Shown here: piece by piece, positions 1 to 6,193 of the stretch
Position numbering within the stretch: position 1 is the stretch's first letter
How the letters are laid out: the number at the start of each line of letters is the position of its first letter
Origin: Myxococcales bacterium
Lineage (GTDB): Bacteria; Myxococcota; Myxococcia; Myxococcales; Myxococcaceae
NCBI GenBank assembly: GCA_003153055.1
Contig: PMBV01000473.1
Location: 1-11,182, forward strand
Direction of reading: 5' to 3'
Length of the DNA: 11,182 nt
Notes under the pieces: model-generated
What the model saw: only the letters and a program-made list of their open reading frames with translations
Databases searched by the model: none
Told to the model about the DNA's origin: nothing
Made by a program: the position numbers and the translations under genes

Positions 1-88
1 GGCCAGCGGCAGCGGGTCGAGATCGCGAAGGCGCTCTCCCAGGACGCGAAGCTGGTGATCATGGACGAGCCGACCGCGGCCCTGGCCG
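1..88 (+). CDS. Sugar-type ABC transporter ATP-binding protein, internal fragment
   Basis: Reading frame 1 from the first base encodes GQRQRVEIAKALSQDAK followed by LVIMDEPTAALAD. The first part is the end of the ABC signature (LSGGQ-type) region and the second is the Walker B strand with D22-E23 and the following PTAAL D-loop area. The VEIAKALS...MDEPTAAL wording is typical of the double-ATPase subunits of sugar importers (RbsA/MglA/XylG class), which power uptake at the inner membrane. Only about 29 residues are visible. The gene starts before the window and homology stops abruptly near base 85-95, where antisense isocitrate dehydrogenase sequence begins. The frame stays open to base 414 by chance. 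It is therefore either a broken gene or one side of an assembly chimera. The family call is fairly safe; the transported sugar cannot be told. Confidence 0.8.
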
Positions 89-378
89 ATGCCGATGCCC
101 GTCGCCGTGGGGCCCTTGAGACCGACACCCGTTCGCATCACGGCCTCGACCGTCTCCAGAGGGAGATTGGTGCCGAACTTGTTGGCCACCTCGGCGCCAG
201 CGTCGTGGTACTCGTACTCGAGGGGACACTGGGCTGCCTCGAGCACCTTCCGCGTGGCGTCCACGACTTCGGGACCGATGCCATCACCATTGATGAGGGT
301 TACCTTTCGCTTCGTCGTCATGGCCTTCTCAGTAGCAGCCCCGTCGCACGGCTTCACCCGGGCAAGGTCCTGCAACAC
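88..378 (-). CDS. icd: Isocitrate dehydrogenase (NAD-type), N-terminal fragment cut by a junction
   Basis: On the minus strand the ATG at 321-319 opens MTTKRKVTLINGDGIGPEVV. This continues with DAGAEVANKFGTNLP and LKGPTATGIGIG, the N-terminal nucleotide and substrate region of the isocitrate/isopropylmalate dehydrogenase family. The LKGPTxTxIG wording fits isocitrate dehydrogenase (oxidative decarboxylation of isocitrate to 2-oxoglutarate in the TCA cycle) rather than LeuB. Only about 80 of some 330-430 family residues are present; homology ends near base 85-98 where ABC transporter sequence starts. Two starts are possible. The ATG at 321 fits the usual family length. An in-frame GTG at 378 adds 19 residues and has a much better ribosome site (minus-strand GGAAGGAGGT at 393-384, spaced 5 bases), so the longer form is given. 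A stop (TAG) lies just upstream at 384-382. Function is certain at family level; the fragment itself cannot be active. Confidence 0.82.
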
Positions 379-383
379 CCGCT

Positions 384-393
384 ACCTCCTTCC
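384..393 (-). promoter_or_regulatory. Strong Shine-Dalgarno site for the icd fragment
   Basis: The minus strand reads GGAAGGAGGT, nearly a full match to the anti-Shine-Dalgarno sequence. It ends 5 bases before an in-frame GTG (378-376). This supports a start 19 codons upstream of the ATG at 321, in front of which only a poorly spaced GAGAAGG is seen. It lies in the 41-base gap between that GTG and the divergent gene beginning at 420. Confidence 0.55.
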
Positions 394-419
394 CTCGCTG
401 CTCGTTTACAGTAGGCGAG

Positions 420-1664
420 GTGCTGGAGCGGATTCGCGTCAAAGTTTGGAATGGTGAGCCTCTGAGCGATGGTGAGCTCGATGTGCTGCGTCGCGCGGCG
501 CAGGGCGAAGATGGCCCGCTGCTTCGAACCACCATCGCCCAGGCCCTCATCAACGCCGACGAGTTGCACCAAGCGGTGGGGCTGTTGGAGGGGCTGCGCC
601 GCGACTTCCCTCGAGACCTGCAGGTGCACCTGGCCTTGGGGCGCGCCCTCATCAGCCTGGAGAAGTGGATGGAGGCCGAGGTGCCGCTCAACCGGGCGCT
701 GGAGCTGAACCCGAAGGACCCGGAGCCGATGAAGGCGCTGGCCACCGTGGCGCTGCGGCGGGCCGAGTGGGGCCGGGCCCGGGGGCTCCTGGAAGAGGTG
801 CTGCGCATCGACGCGTTCGACACCGAGGCCCAGCTGTTGCTGGTCGAGATTGACGGAGCCGAGCCGGCCGAGCTGAGGGGCCGGCCGAGCCAGGGAGAAT
901 TCGAGCGGGCGCTGGTGGAACGGCTCAAGCAGCAGTCGACTCCGCACTTGCTGCAGAAGGGCTATCTGCTGCTGAGGCTGGGCCGTGGTGGAGTCGCCCG
1001 GCTGGACTTGGAGTCGCTCTTTCGCGAGGCGAACAGCTCAGGGAGGAGCATCGAGGAGTCGGCCGAGCTCTTCGCCAAGGAGCTGGCCGAGCGGAGCCTG
1101 GGCTTGCCTCCTGGGCGGGTGCACCTGTTGTCGAGGGTGCTGCCGGTGGTGCGCGACTCGGCCTTCCTCGAGCGGGGCCTGGGAGCCGCGCGGCGCGAGG
1201 GCCCGGCGGGGCTGTGGTACTTCTACGCCGTCGATGACCCCGAGGTGGTGCTGTATGTGCCTGAGGGTCTCCTCGATACGTGGCGCATTTCCCTCGAGCA
1301 GCTCGATGAGGCCGCGTGGAAGAACCTGGAGGCCCGGCCCACCGACGTCAGGGCGCTGGAGCTCGAGCAGGGAGCGCTGCGCCTCTCGGTGACGCCGACG
1401 GGGCTGTGGGCGCTGGCGCACGGAGACGGGCATGACCCGGCGAGGCTCCTCACCGCGTCGCACCAGGCGGTCATCGAGCGGGTGGTGGGGCCGGGTCCGT
1501 ACCGGGTGTACCTCGGGCTGCGGGAGCTGCTGCTGTTCTGCAAGGAGTGCGATGTGGCGTCGGTGCGGAAGCTCGAGGGCCTCGATGCCGCGCGGGAGGG
1601 CATTCAGGGCACCTGGCGGCTCCACGAGGGGTCTCTGAGCGCGCTCCCCGAGTGGGAGGTGTAG
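420..1664 (+). CDS. TPR protein with DUF1444-like C-terminal half
   Basis: This 414-residue protein starts at GTG; no earlier in-frame start exists after the upstream stop at 333. There is no signal peptide or membrane segment, so it is probably cytoplasmic. Residues about 38-145 form three tetratricopeptide-like helix pairs (ALINADELHQAVGLLEG, ALGRALISLEKWMEAEVPL, ALATVALRRAEWGRARGLLEE), a protein-binding scaffold. Residues about 231-385 carry WYFYAVDDPEVVLYVPEGLLDTW and a following SLEQLDEAAWKNLE stretch. They resemble the DUF1444 (YtpQ) fold pattern of a short strand, D-x-P, a V/E-rich strand, W-x-[IV]-S-x-x-x-L and an N-L-E helix. The function of that domain is unknown. Codons are almost all G/C-ending, as expected for a native GC-rich chromosome. 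The next gene follows after 25 bases, so the two are probably cotranscribed. The gene is certain; the domain names are moderately sure. Confidence 0.9.
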   Translation: MLERIRVKVWNGEPLSDGELDVLRRAAQGEDGPLLRTTIAQALINADELHQAVGLLEGLRRDFPRDLQVHLALGRALISLEKWMEAEVPLNRALELNPKDPEPMKALATVALRRAEWGRARGLLEEVLRIDAFDTEAQLLLVEIDGAEPAELRGRPSQGEFERALVERLKQQSTPHLLQKGYLLLRLGRGGVARLDLESLFREANSSGRSIEESAELFAKELAERSLGLPPGRVHLLSRVLPVVRDSAFLERGLGAARREGPAGLWYFYAVDDPEVVLYVPEGLLDTWRISLEQLDEAAWKNLEARPTDVRALELEQGALRLSVTPTGLWALAHGDGHDPARLLTASHQAVIERVVGPGPYRVYLGLRELLLFCKECDVASVRKLEGLDAAREGIQGTWRLHEGSLSALPEWEV

Positions 1665-1689
1665 AGTCGCGCCGTTCAAGGAGGCGCTC

Positions 1690-1896
1690 ATGGGCCGGAT
1701 GGTGACGCTGGTGCTCGGGTTGGTGGTGGTGGCCTTCATTGCGTACAAGGTGGTGTACAGCCGTGGCATGGTGGCCGGCGCCGAGGCGGGGCCCAAGCCT
1801 GCGCTGGACCAAGTGCGGAAGACGGCCACGCGCATCGAGGACGAGCAGGCCAAGCGGCTCGACGAGACGCTCCAGAAGACGGGGCCTCAGGAGTAG
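1690..1896 (+). CDS. Small single-pass membrane protein
   Basis: A 68-residue protein starts at ATG, with a near-perfect ribosome site AAGGAGG at 1678-1684 placed 5 bases upstream. Residues about 4-18 (MVTLVLGLVVVAFIA) form one hydrophobic helix. It is followed by the basic stretch YKVVYSRG and then a charged, probably helical tail (ARIEDEQ-like, with many K, E, R and D) to the stop. By the positive-inside rule the tail should face the cytoplasm. I do not recognise a family. It lies 25 bases after the TPR gene and shares its codon use, so it is likely the second gene of a two-gene operon and could anchor or assist that protein; this is inference from position only. Confidence 0.82.
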   Translation: MGRMVTLVLGLVVVAFIAYKVVYSRGMVAGAEAGPKPALDQVRKTATRIEDEQAKRLDETLQKTGPQE

Positions 1897-2534
1897 GCCA
1901 GGCGTTCGGATGCAGGTGCGATGTCACCAGTAGACCTTGAAGATGGCCGAACGCCTCTCATTGAATCGGGAGCCGAGCCTTCCGCGCGGCCCCGTCACCG
2001 GTTCGCATGTTCGAAACACTGGATGTTCTCAATATGCGGCGCATTCGGTGGCCTGGAGCACTCCTCGTCGGCGATCGCCTGACGCAGGGACACCACCATC
2101 GGTGCTCGGCTGTCTGCCCTCTTTGCTCTGAAGGGTGGTCCTGTGCTGCTTTCTCAAACAATGAGAACAAGCAGGAAGAATCGCGCTCGCGGGTCCAATT
2201 CGCCGCTTGACGCGGGCGGCATGAGCACTGCTAAGGGAAGACGATGCTCGTCGGGGTGCTTCAGTCCGATGCACCTACTGCAGCGCATACGAGGCAATGT
2301 CTCACGCGCCGAGGCTCATGCGTCAAAGAGGTCCTTGGGAGCTACCGGCATGAGGCACAGACCACAGTTCAATGGGCAATGATGAGCAACGGGGTTCACG
2401 GAGGCACACGTGGTCTGGGAAATATTGCCGCCAGGTGCCCGGTCGAAGCTGATTGAGGTCACGGTGTCTCTCGGCCAACCCACGGTGAAAGCCCTGTTCC
2501 CCAGCGAGGCGCGCTCGCGGGAAGGTGACGAAGC
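1897..2534. other. Gene-free stretch of about 640 bases
   Basis: No open frame here has a credible ribosome site together with recognisable protein sequence. Short frames on both strands are rich in Arg, Ser, His and Cys, as is usual for untranslated GC-rich DNA. One 53-codon frame from ATG 1921 lacks a ribosome site. Base composition is visibly less GC-rich than in the two genes before it, with A/T-rich patches such as AACAATGAGAACAAGCAGGAAGAA near 2157-2180 and GGGAAATATTG near 2417. I see no tRNA, no IS ends and no long inverted repeat. It may be decayed DNA plus the promoter of the caspase-like gene; no -35/-10 or -24/-12 pair could be assigned. Confidence 0.6.
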
Positions 2535-4172
2535 GTGAGCGTGGGTCCGTTCGGTTCGGTGAGCTGTCGGGCTCTTCGCGCAATGGACCCCGTGTGGAAA
2601 ACGGCACCGAAGGAGCGCCGCGCACGTGGCCCTGCCCATGCGTCCTGGTCAAGCATGGCTGGCGCTCTGGCGTCCCTCGCGGCGGTCCTCCTCGGCGTGC
2701 CAGCGGAAGCGGACGGCGGTCGCTTCGCCCTCGTGGTGGGCACGAACCGCGGCCTCGGGGAGGAAGAGCAGCTCCGCTATGCTGAGCACGATGCCCTTCG
2801 GATGAAGCGCGCGCTGATCGACGTGGGTGGGTTTCCCGAGGCGAACGTCACCGAGCTGCTGGGAGCGAGTGCCGAGTCGCTCCGAGCGGCGCTCCAGCAC
2901 CTCAAGTCGAGCATGCGCGACGGGCCACATGAGAGGCTCGTCGTGTATGTGTCGTCGCACGCCTCCGAAGGGTCCCTGCACCTGGGAGGCACCGAGTTGC
3001 CGCTCCAGGAACTCGTCCACTTTGTGACCTCTGCGCCCGTGCGGGTCGGCCTCTTGGTGGTCGACGCCTGTCAGTCCGGTCGAGTCACCCGCCTCAAGGG
3101 GCTCAAGCCGCGAGAAGGCCCGGTGACACAGGTCGAGGCCACGAGCATCGAAGGGCGAGTGTTGATCTCGTCCTCTGGCATGGATGAGTACGCCCAAGAG
3201 AGCGACTCGCTTCAAGGGAGCTACTTCACCCACTACTTGGTGGCTGGGCTGCGCGGCGCCGCCGATGTCTCACGCGACGGGAAGGTGACGCTCGAGGAAG
3301 CATACGCCTGGGCCTGGGCGAGGACCGTCGAGGCCACCTTCGCTTCCCGCGGCGGAGTGCAGCGCCCCTCGTTCTCGGTGGATCTCCGGGGAGCAGGCCA
3401 GCTGGTGATGGCCGAGCTGCTCAAGAACACCTCCAGGCTCGAACTGCAGGTGCAGACGCCGGGCCGCTGGCTGGTGGTGGCCAAGGCGACCGGAGAGGTC
3501 TTCGCCGACGTCGACAAAGGTGAGGGGGCGCTGTCGCTCGCGCTTCCTCAAGGTGCCTATCGCGTCCAGCTCCGCACGGCGCAAGGCGTGCTGGATCAAA
3601 CGGTCGTCGTGCCCCCGGAAGGCGAGGTGATCGTGTCGGGCGCAGACTTCGCGCGGATGTCCTCCGAGCGGGTGGCGCGAAAGGGCGGCGAGGAAACACA
3701 CCTCGGGATGTCAGTCTCAGGTGGCGTCGCGTCGGGGCTCGTGGTTGGCCTCGGCCTTCAACCGAGCGTCGAGGCGCGGCTTCGTCTCACCGGACACTCG
3801 TGGGGTCCGCTCAATCAGCTCTTGGTAACAGCAAGCTGGAGCGGTGCTCGCTCGCAGACGGACGGCTTCCTACAGACGGAGCTTGAGCTGCGGCTCGGCG
3901 CGGGGCACCGATTCTCGTGGGGTCCCTGGAGCCTCGCGCTCGACCTCACCACCGGCCCGGTGCTGGTGCTGCAGAACGAGCTCCCTGATCGCTCGCATCG
4001 CGTGAGCCTGGCGCTCGACGTCTGTCTCGGGCTCGAGGGTCGCGTGAAGCTCATCGGACCCTTGGACCTGCTCCTGGGCGGCAGCGGCGGTGTGGTGGCG
4101 GTGAAGAGGGTCACCGGCCTGCCGGTGGTTCCACGACTCTCCGCCTCTTTGGGGGTGGTCTTCACCTTTTGA
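2535..4172 (+). CDS. Caspase-family (peptidase C14) protein with C-terminal outer-membrane-type beta-barrel
   Basis: A 545-residue protein starts at GTG 2535. GGGAAGGTGA at 2519-2528 is a good ribosome site and supports this start over ATG 2583. A basic N-terminal stretch (K26-R31) leads to a hydrophobic segment, residues 41-56, with a likely signal cleavage after AEA59. Residues about 63-290 are a caspase-like domain: FALVVGTNRG first strand, then VVYVSSHAS with catalytic His142, then VGLLVVDACQSG with catalytic Cys179. An EF-hand-like D244-x-S-x-D-G-K loop follows, as in many bacterial C14 proteins. The usual S-G-H-G is replaced by S-S-H-A, but the dyad is kept. Residues about 301-376 look like a PEGA-type beta-sandwich. 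Residues about 390-545 alternate hydrophobic and polar positions in strands and end in V-V-F-T-F, the terminal-Phe pattern of outer-membrane barrels. The protein probably presents a protease at the cell envelope. Substrate and role are unknown. Confidence 0.92.
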   Translation: MSVGPFGSVSCRALRAMDPVWKTAPKERRARGPAHASWSSMAGALASLAAVLLGVPAEADGGRFALVVGTNRGLGEEEQLRYAEHDALRMKRALIDVGGFPEANVTELLGASAESLRAALQHLKSSMRDGPHERLVVYVSSHASEGSLHLGGTELPLQELVHFVTSAPVRVGLLVVDACQSGRVTRLKGLKPREGPVTQVEATSIEGRVLISSSGMDEYAQESDSLQGSYFTHYLVAGLRGAADVSRDGKVTLEEAYAWAWARTVEATFASRGGVQRPSFSVDLRGAGQLVMAELLKNTSRLELQVQTPGRWLVVAKATGEVFADVDKGEGALSLALPQGAYRVQLRTAQGVLDQTVVVPPEGEVIVSGADFARMSSERVARKGGEETHLGMSVSGGVASGLVVGLGLQPSVEARLRLTGHSWGPLNQLLVTASWSGARSQTDGFLQTELELRLGAGHRFSWGPWSLALDLTTGPVLVLQNELPDRSHRVSLALDVCLGLEGRVKLIGPLDLLLGGSGGVVAVKRVTGLPVVPRLSASLGVVFTF

Positions 4173-4181
4173 TGTCCCCAA

Positions 4182-4251
4182 CTGCGCTCGTCGAGAGTCA
4201 AAGGCTCGCAACATGAGTCGCAGTCATGAAGTGAACCCTCATTGAGCGCAG
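4182..4251. repeat. Inverted repeat CTGCGCTC/GAGCGCAG in the caspase-protease gap
   Basis: An 8-base arm CTGCGCTC (4182-4189) is matched by GAGCGCAG (4244-4251). They enclose 54 bases that include the smaller palindrome CATGA-gtcgcag-TCATG. The right arm ends 12 bases before the TTG start of the protease gene. It could fold in the mRNA leader, mark a regulator site, or be chance; nothing distinguishes these. Confidence 0.3.
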
Positions 4252-4263
4252 AGAGCACACCCA

Positions 4264-6024
4264 TTGGAAACGACCCTCAAGAGAATTGCGACATCAAAAA
4301 GAAGGCTTCCTTCGCTTAACATGTCGGGCCTGACAACTGCGGCATTGGTATCGCTATTGGGCGCCTGTGACCCCGCGCAGAAGGGCGACGCCGCGATCGT
4401 CGAGATCGACAGCAGCACGTACTATTTGACGGCCCTACACCCCTTGGGCGCCATTCCCGATAGTCCAGCCCAGCTCGCGTCGAAGATGCTGTCAACACCA
4501 AGACTCGCCAACGCCGCGGTTCTGCCGGCCTCGGTGGACCTCACGAGCAGAACGGCGCCGCCGGGGAATCAGCAAGCGCAGGGTTCCTGTGTCGCCTGGG
4601 CGGTCGGGTATGCAACCAAGACGCTCCAAGAGGTGACCGAGAACCAATGGGCACCGTCTTCGAGCAATCACCAATTCTCGCCCTCCTGGATATACAACCA
4701 AATCAACTCGGGCGTCGACAAGGGCTCGTACGTCTCGGACGCGCTGAATCTCCTCGTGAATCGCGGCGCCGACACGCTTCAGGACTTCCCGTACAATGCG
4801 AACGACTTCGTGACCCAGCCGACGACGGATTCCATTCGGCGCGCCAGCTACTTCAAGGCGAAGTCATGGAACACACTGAGCGTATCCACGGAGAACATCA
4901 AGAACATACTGGCCGGAGGAAACGCCGTCATCGTCGCGTTCAACGTCTTGCCGGACTATGACGCGCTCAACAGCTCGACCAACACCGTTTACGACACGGC
5001 GGCAGGCACGAGGCCGCCGAGCTGCATGGTCGCGCCCTGCAGTCGTGGCGGCCACGCGAATGCAATCATTGGGTATGACGACAGCCGACAAGCCTTCAAG
5101 CTGATCAATTCGTGGGGAACCGGCTGGGGCTCGGGCGGATACGGGTGGCTTGCGTACAGCTTCATCACCGATCCGAGCTTGGGCCTCGCGGCCTACGTGC
5201 TGGTCGACAAGCCGAACGGGCCGAACGTGCCGACATTGCCGGAAATTCATTGGCACAACAGCTCTGGCTCCACGCAGGTTTGGTATATGAACGGCGCGCT
5301 TCGAAGCGGCCTCTCTAACTTCGATTCTTCCCTCACTGTCGCCGACAACACTGGCTGGACCGCCGTTGGAATCAGCGACTTCGACGAAGACGGTCTGTCG
5401 GACGTTCTGTGGCACAACGGCACCACCGGAGCTACCCAGATTTGGTACATGAACGGCTCGGCGCGAGCTGCCTATTCTACCCTCGATTCCTCCCTCAATG
5501 TTGCCGACAGCACCGGATGGCGCATTGTGGGGACGAACGACTTCAATCAAGACGGCCATCCCGACATCCTCTGGCATAATGGAGCCAGCGGTGCGACACA
5601 GGTTTGGTACATGAATCTCGCAGCCCGTATCGGCTATGCGGATTTCGACCCCTCGCTCAACGTTGCCGACAATACCGGATGGCGAGTCGTCGGGACGAAC
5701 GACTTCAATCGCGACGGTCACGCCGACATCCTGTGGCACAACGGTACCAGCGGAGCGACTCAAGTCTGGTACATGAATGGCGTGCTCCAGATCGGGGCTG
5801 AGAACTTCGACGCTTCCCTCACTGTCGCCGACAGCACTGGATGGCGCGTCGCCGAAACAAACGACTTCGACCGAGACGGTCACCCAGACATCCTCTGGCA
5901 CAACGGCACCAGCGGGGCCTCGCAAATCTGGCTCATGAATGGAGTATGGCGGAGCAGTTTCCTGAACCTCGATTCTTCCCTCACGATCACAGACGGGACT
6001 GGTTGGTCGATCATCAATCGCTGA
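4264..6024 (+). CDS. Lipoprotein with papain-family (C1) protease and five-unit VCBS/FG-GAP propeller
   Basis: A 586-residue protein. TTG 4264 is the first possible start after an in-frame TGA at 4243; it supplies the basic residues (KR, SKRR) needed before the hydrophobic segment and lipobox LLGAC (lipidated Cys35), which the later ATG 4321 would lose. A weak GAGAG lies about 8 bases upstream. Residues about 86-315 are a C1 protease: NQQAQGSCVAWAV with oxyanion Gln103 and nucleophile Cys109, GGHANAIIGYDD with His264, and LINSWGTGWGSGGYGW with Asn282, so the active site is complete. The propart is short (about 50 residues). Residues 327-586 are five propeller units with D-F-[ND]-x-D-G loops. 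It should be exported, lipid-anchored and cut proteins outside the inner membrane. Asp36 follows the lipid Cys. Codons are less GC-biased than in the TPR gene. The protease call is firm; the target is unknown. Confidence 0.93.
   Translation: METTLKRIATSKRRLPSLNMSGLTTAALVSLLGACDPAQKGDAAIVEIDSSTYYLTALHPLGAIPDSPAQLASKMLSTPRLANAAVLPASVDLTSRTAPPGNQQAQGSCVAWAVGYATKTLQEVTENQWAPSSSNHQFSPSWIYNQINSGVDKGSYVSDALNLLVNRGADTLQDFPYNANDFVTQPTTDSIRRASYFKAKSWNTLSVSTENIKNILAGGNAVIVAFNVLPDYDALNSSTNTVYDTAAGTRPPSCMVAPCSRGGHANAIIGYDDSRQAFKLINSWGTGWGSGGYGWLAYSFITDPSLGLAAYVLVDKPNGPNVPTLPEIHWHNSSGSTQVWYMNGALRSGLSNFDSSLTVADNTGWTAVGISDFDEDGLSDVLWHNGTTGATQIWYMNGSARAAYSTLDSSLNVADSTGWRIVGTNDFNQDGHPDILWHNGASGATQVWYMNLAARIGYADFDPSLNVADNTGWRVVGTNDFNRDGHADILWHNGTSGATQVWYMNGVLQIGAENFDASLTVADSTGWRVAETNDFDRDGHPDILWHNGTSGASQIWLMNGVWRSSFLNLDSSLTITDGTGWSIINR
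5242..6021 (+). repeat. Five tandem 54-codon propeller units (protease gene)
   Basis: Four full units of 54 codons (162 bases) and a final one of 44 codons follow the pattern [IV]-L-W-H-N-G-x-[ST]-G-A-T-Q-[VI]-W-Y-M-N, about 10 variable residues, F-D-x-S-L-x-V-A-D-x-T-G-W-R-V-V, then D-F-N-x-D-G-x-x-D. The last part is a calcium-loop motif of VCBS/FG-GAP repeats. The last unit ends in G-W-S-I-I-N-R without the loop. The units are similar at DNA level too. Confidence 0.92.
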
Positions 6025-6053
6025 GCAATGGCAGTAGTCGTTAGAGGGTCACA

Positions 6054-6092
6054 GCCTCGATCCGCGTCTTCAGACTCCTCGCGGATCGAGGC
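6054..6092 (+). terminator. Perfect 13-bp hairpin after the protease gene
   Basis: GCCTCGATCCGCG (6054-6066) is exactly complementary to CGCGGATCGAGGC (6080-6092), with a 13-base loop. It begins 30 bases after the protease stop. Only GCATTTCCT follows, so the U-tract is poor, as is often seen in GC-rich genomes. It most likely ends or attenuates transcription between the protease and lectin genes; a regulatory or mRNA-stability role is possible. Confidence 0.6.
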
Positions 6093-6193
6093 CGCATTTC
6101 CTATCATTCTAGGCCGTACATCTGGCAGGATTGGTCGCTTCGGGTGTTGGAGGGCTCAGTGAGTGCGCTGTACGAATCCAGGTGAATCGAAAC

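Noticed and set aside
55..414. Open frame on + from the ABC fragment to base 414
   Set aside because: It is in frame with the ABC fragment but after about base 88 it only reads the antisense of isocitrate dehydrogenase and its leader.
384..420. Promoter with TACAGT (407-412) and leaderless GTG start at 420
   Set aside because: The -10-like hexamer has no matching -35 and the region overlaps the divergent icd leader; too weak to annotate.
329..947. Two overlapping minus-strand frames of nearly 200 codons
   Set aside because: They lie antisense to the TPR gene, are rich in Arg/Ser or Gln/Leu, and have no family resemblance; typical shadows in GC-rich DNA.
1038..1853. 271-codon minus-strand frame
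   Set aside because: Antisense to the end of the TPR gene and the small membrane protein gene, with low-complexity Arg/His/Pro content and no ribosome site.
1921..2082. 53-codon frame from ATG in the gene-free stretch
   Set aside because: No ribosome site, no recognisable sequence, Ser/Arg/Cys-rich.
4864..5925. 353-codon minus-strand frame with periodic sequence
   Set aside because: The periodicity is simply the antisense reading of the propeller repeats; the sense strand has a complete protease active site.
6131..6193. Longer start (TTG 6131 or GTG 6182) for the lectin protein
   Set aside because: Both place extra residues before a clear signal peptide, and the best ribosome site is spaced for ATG 6194.
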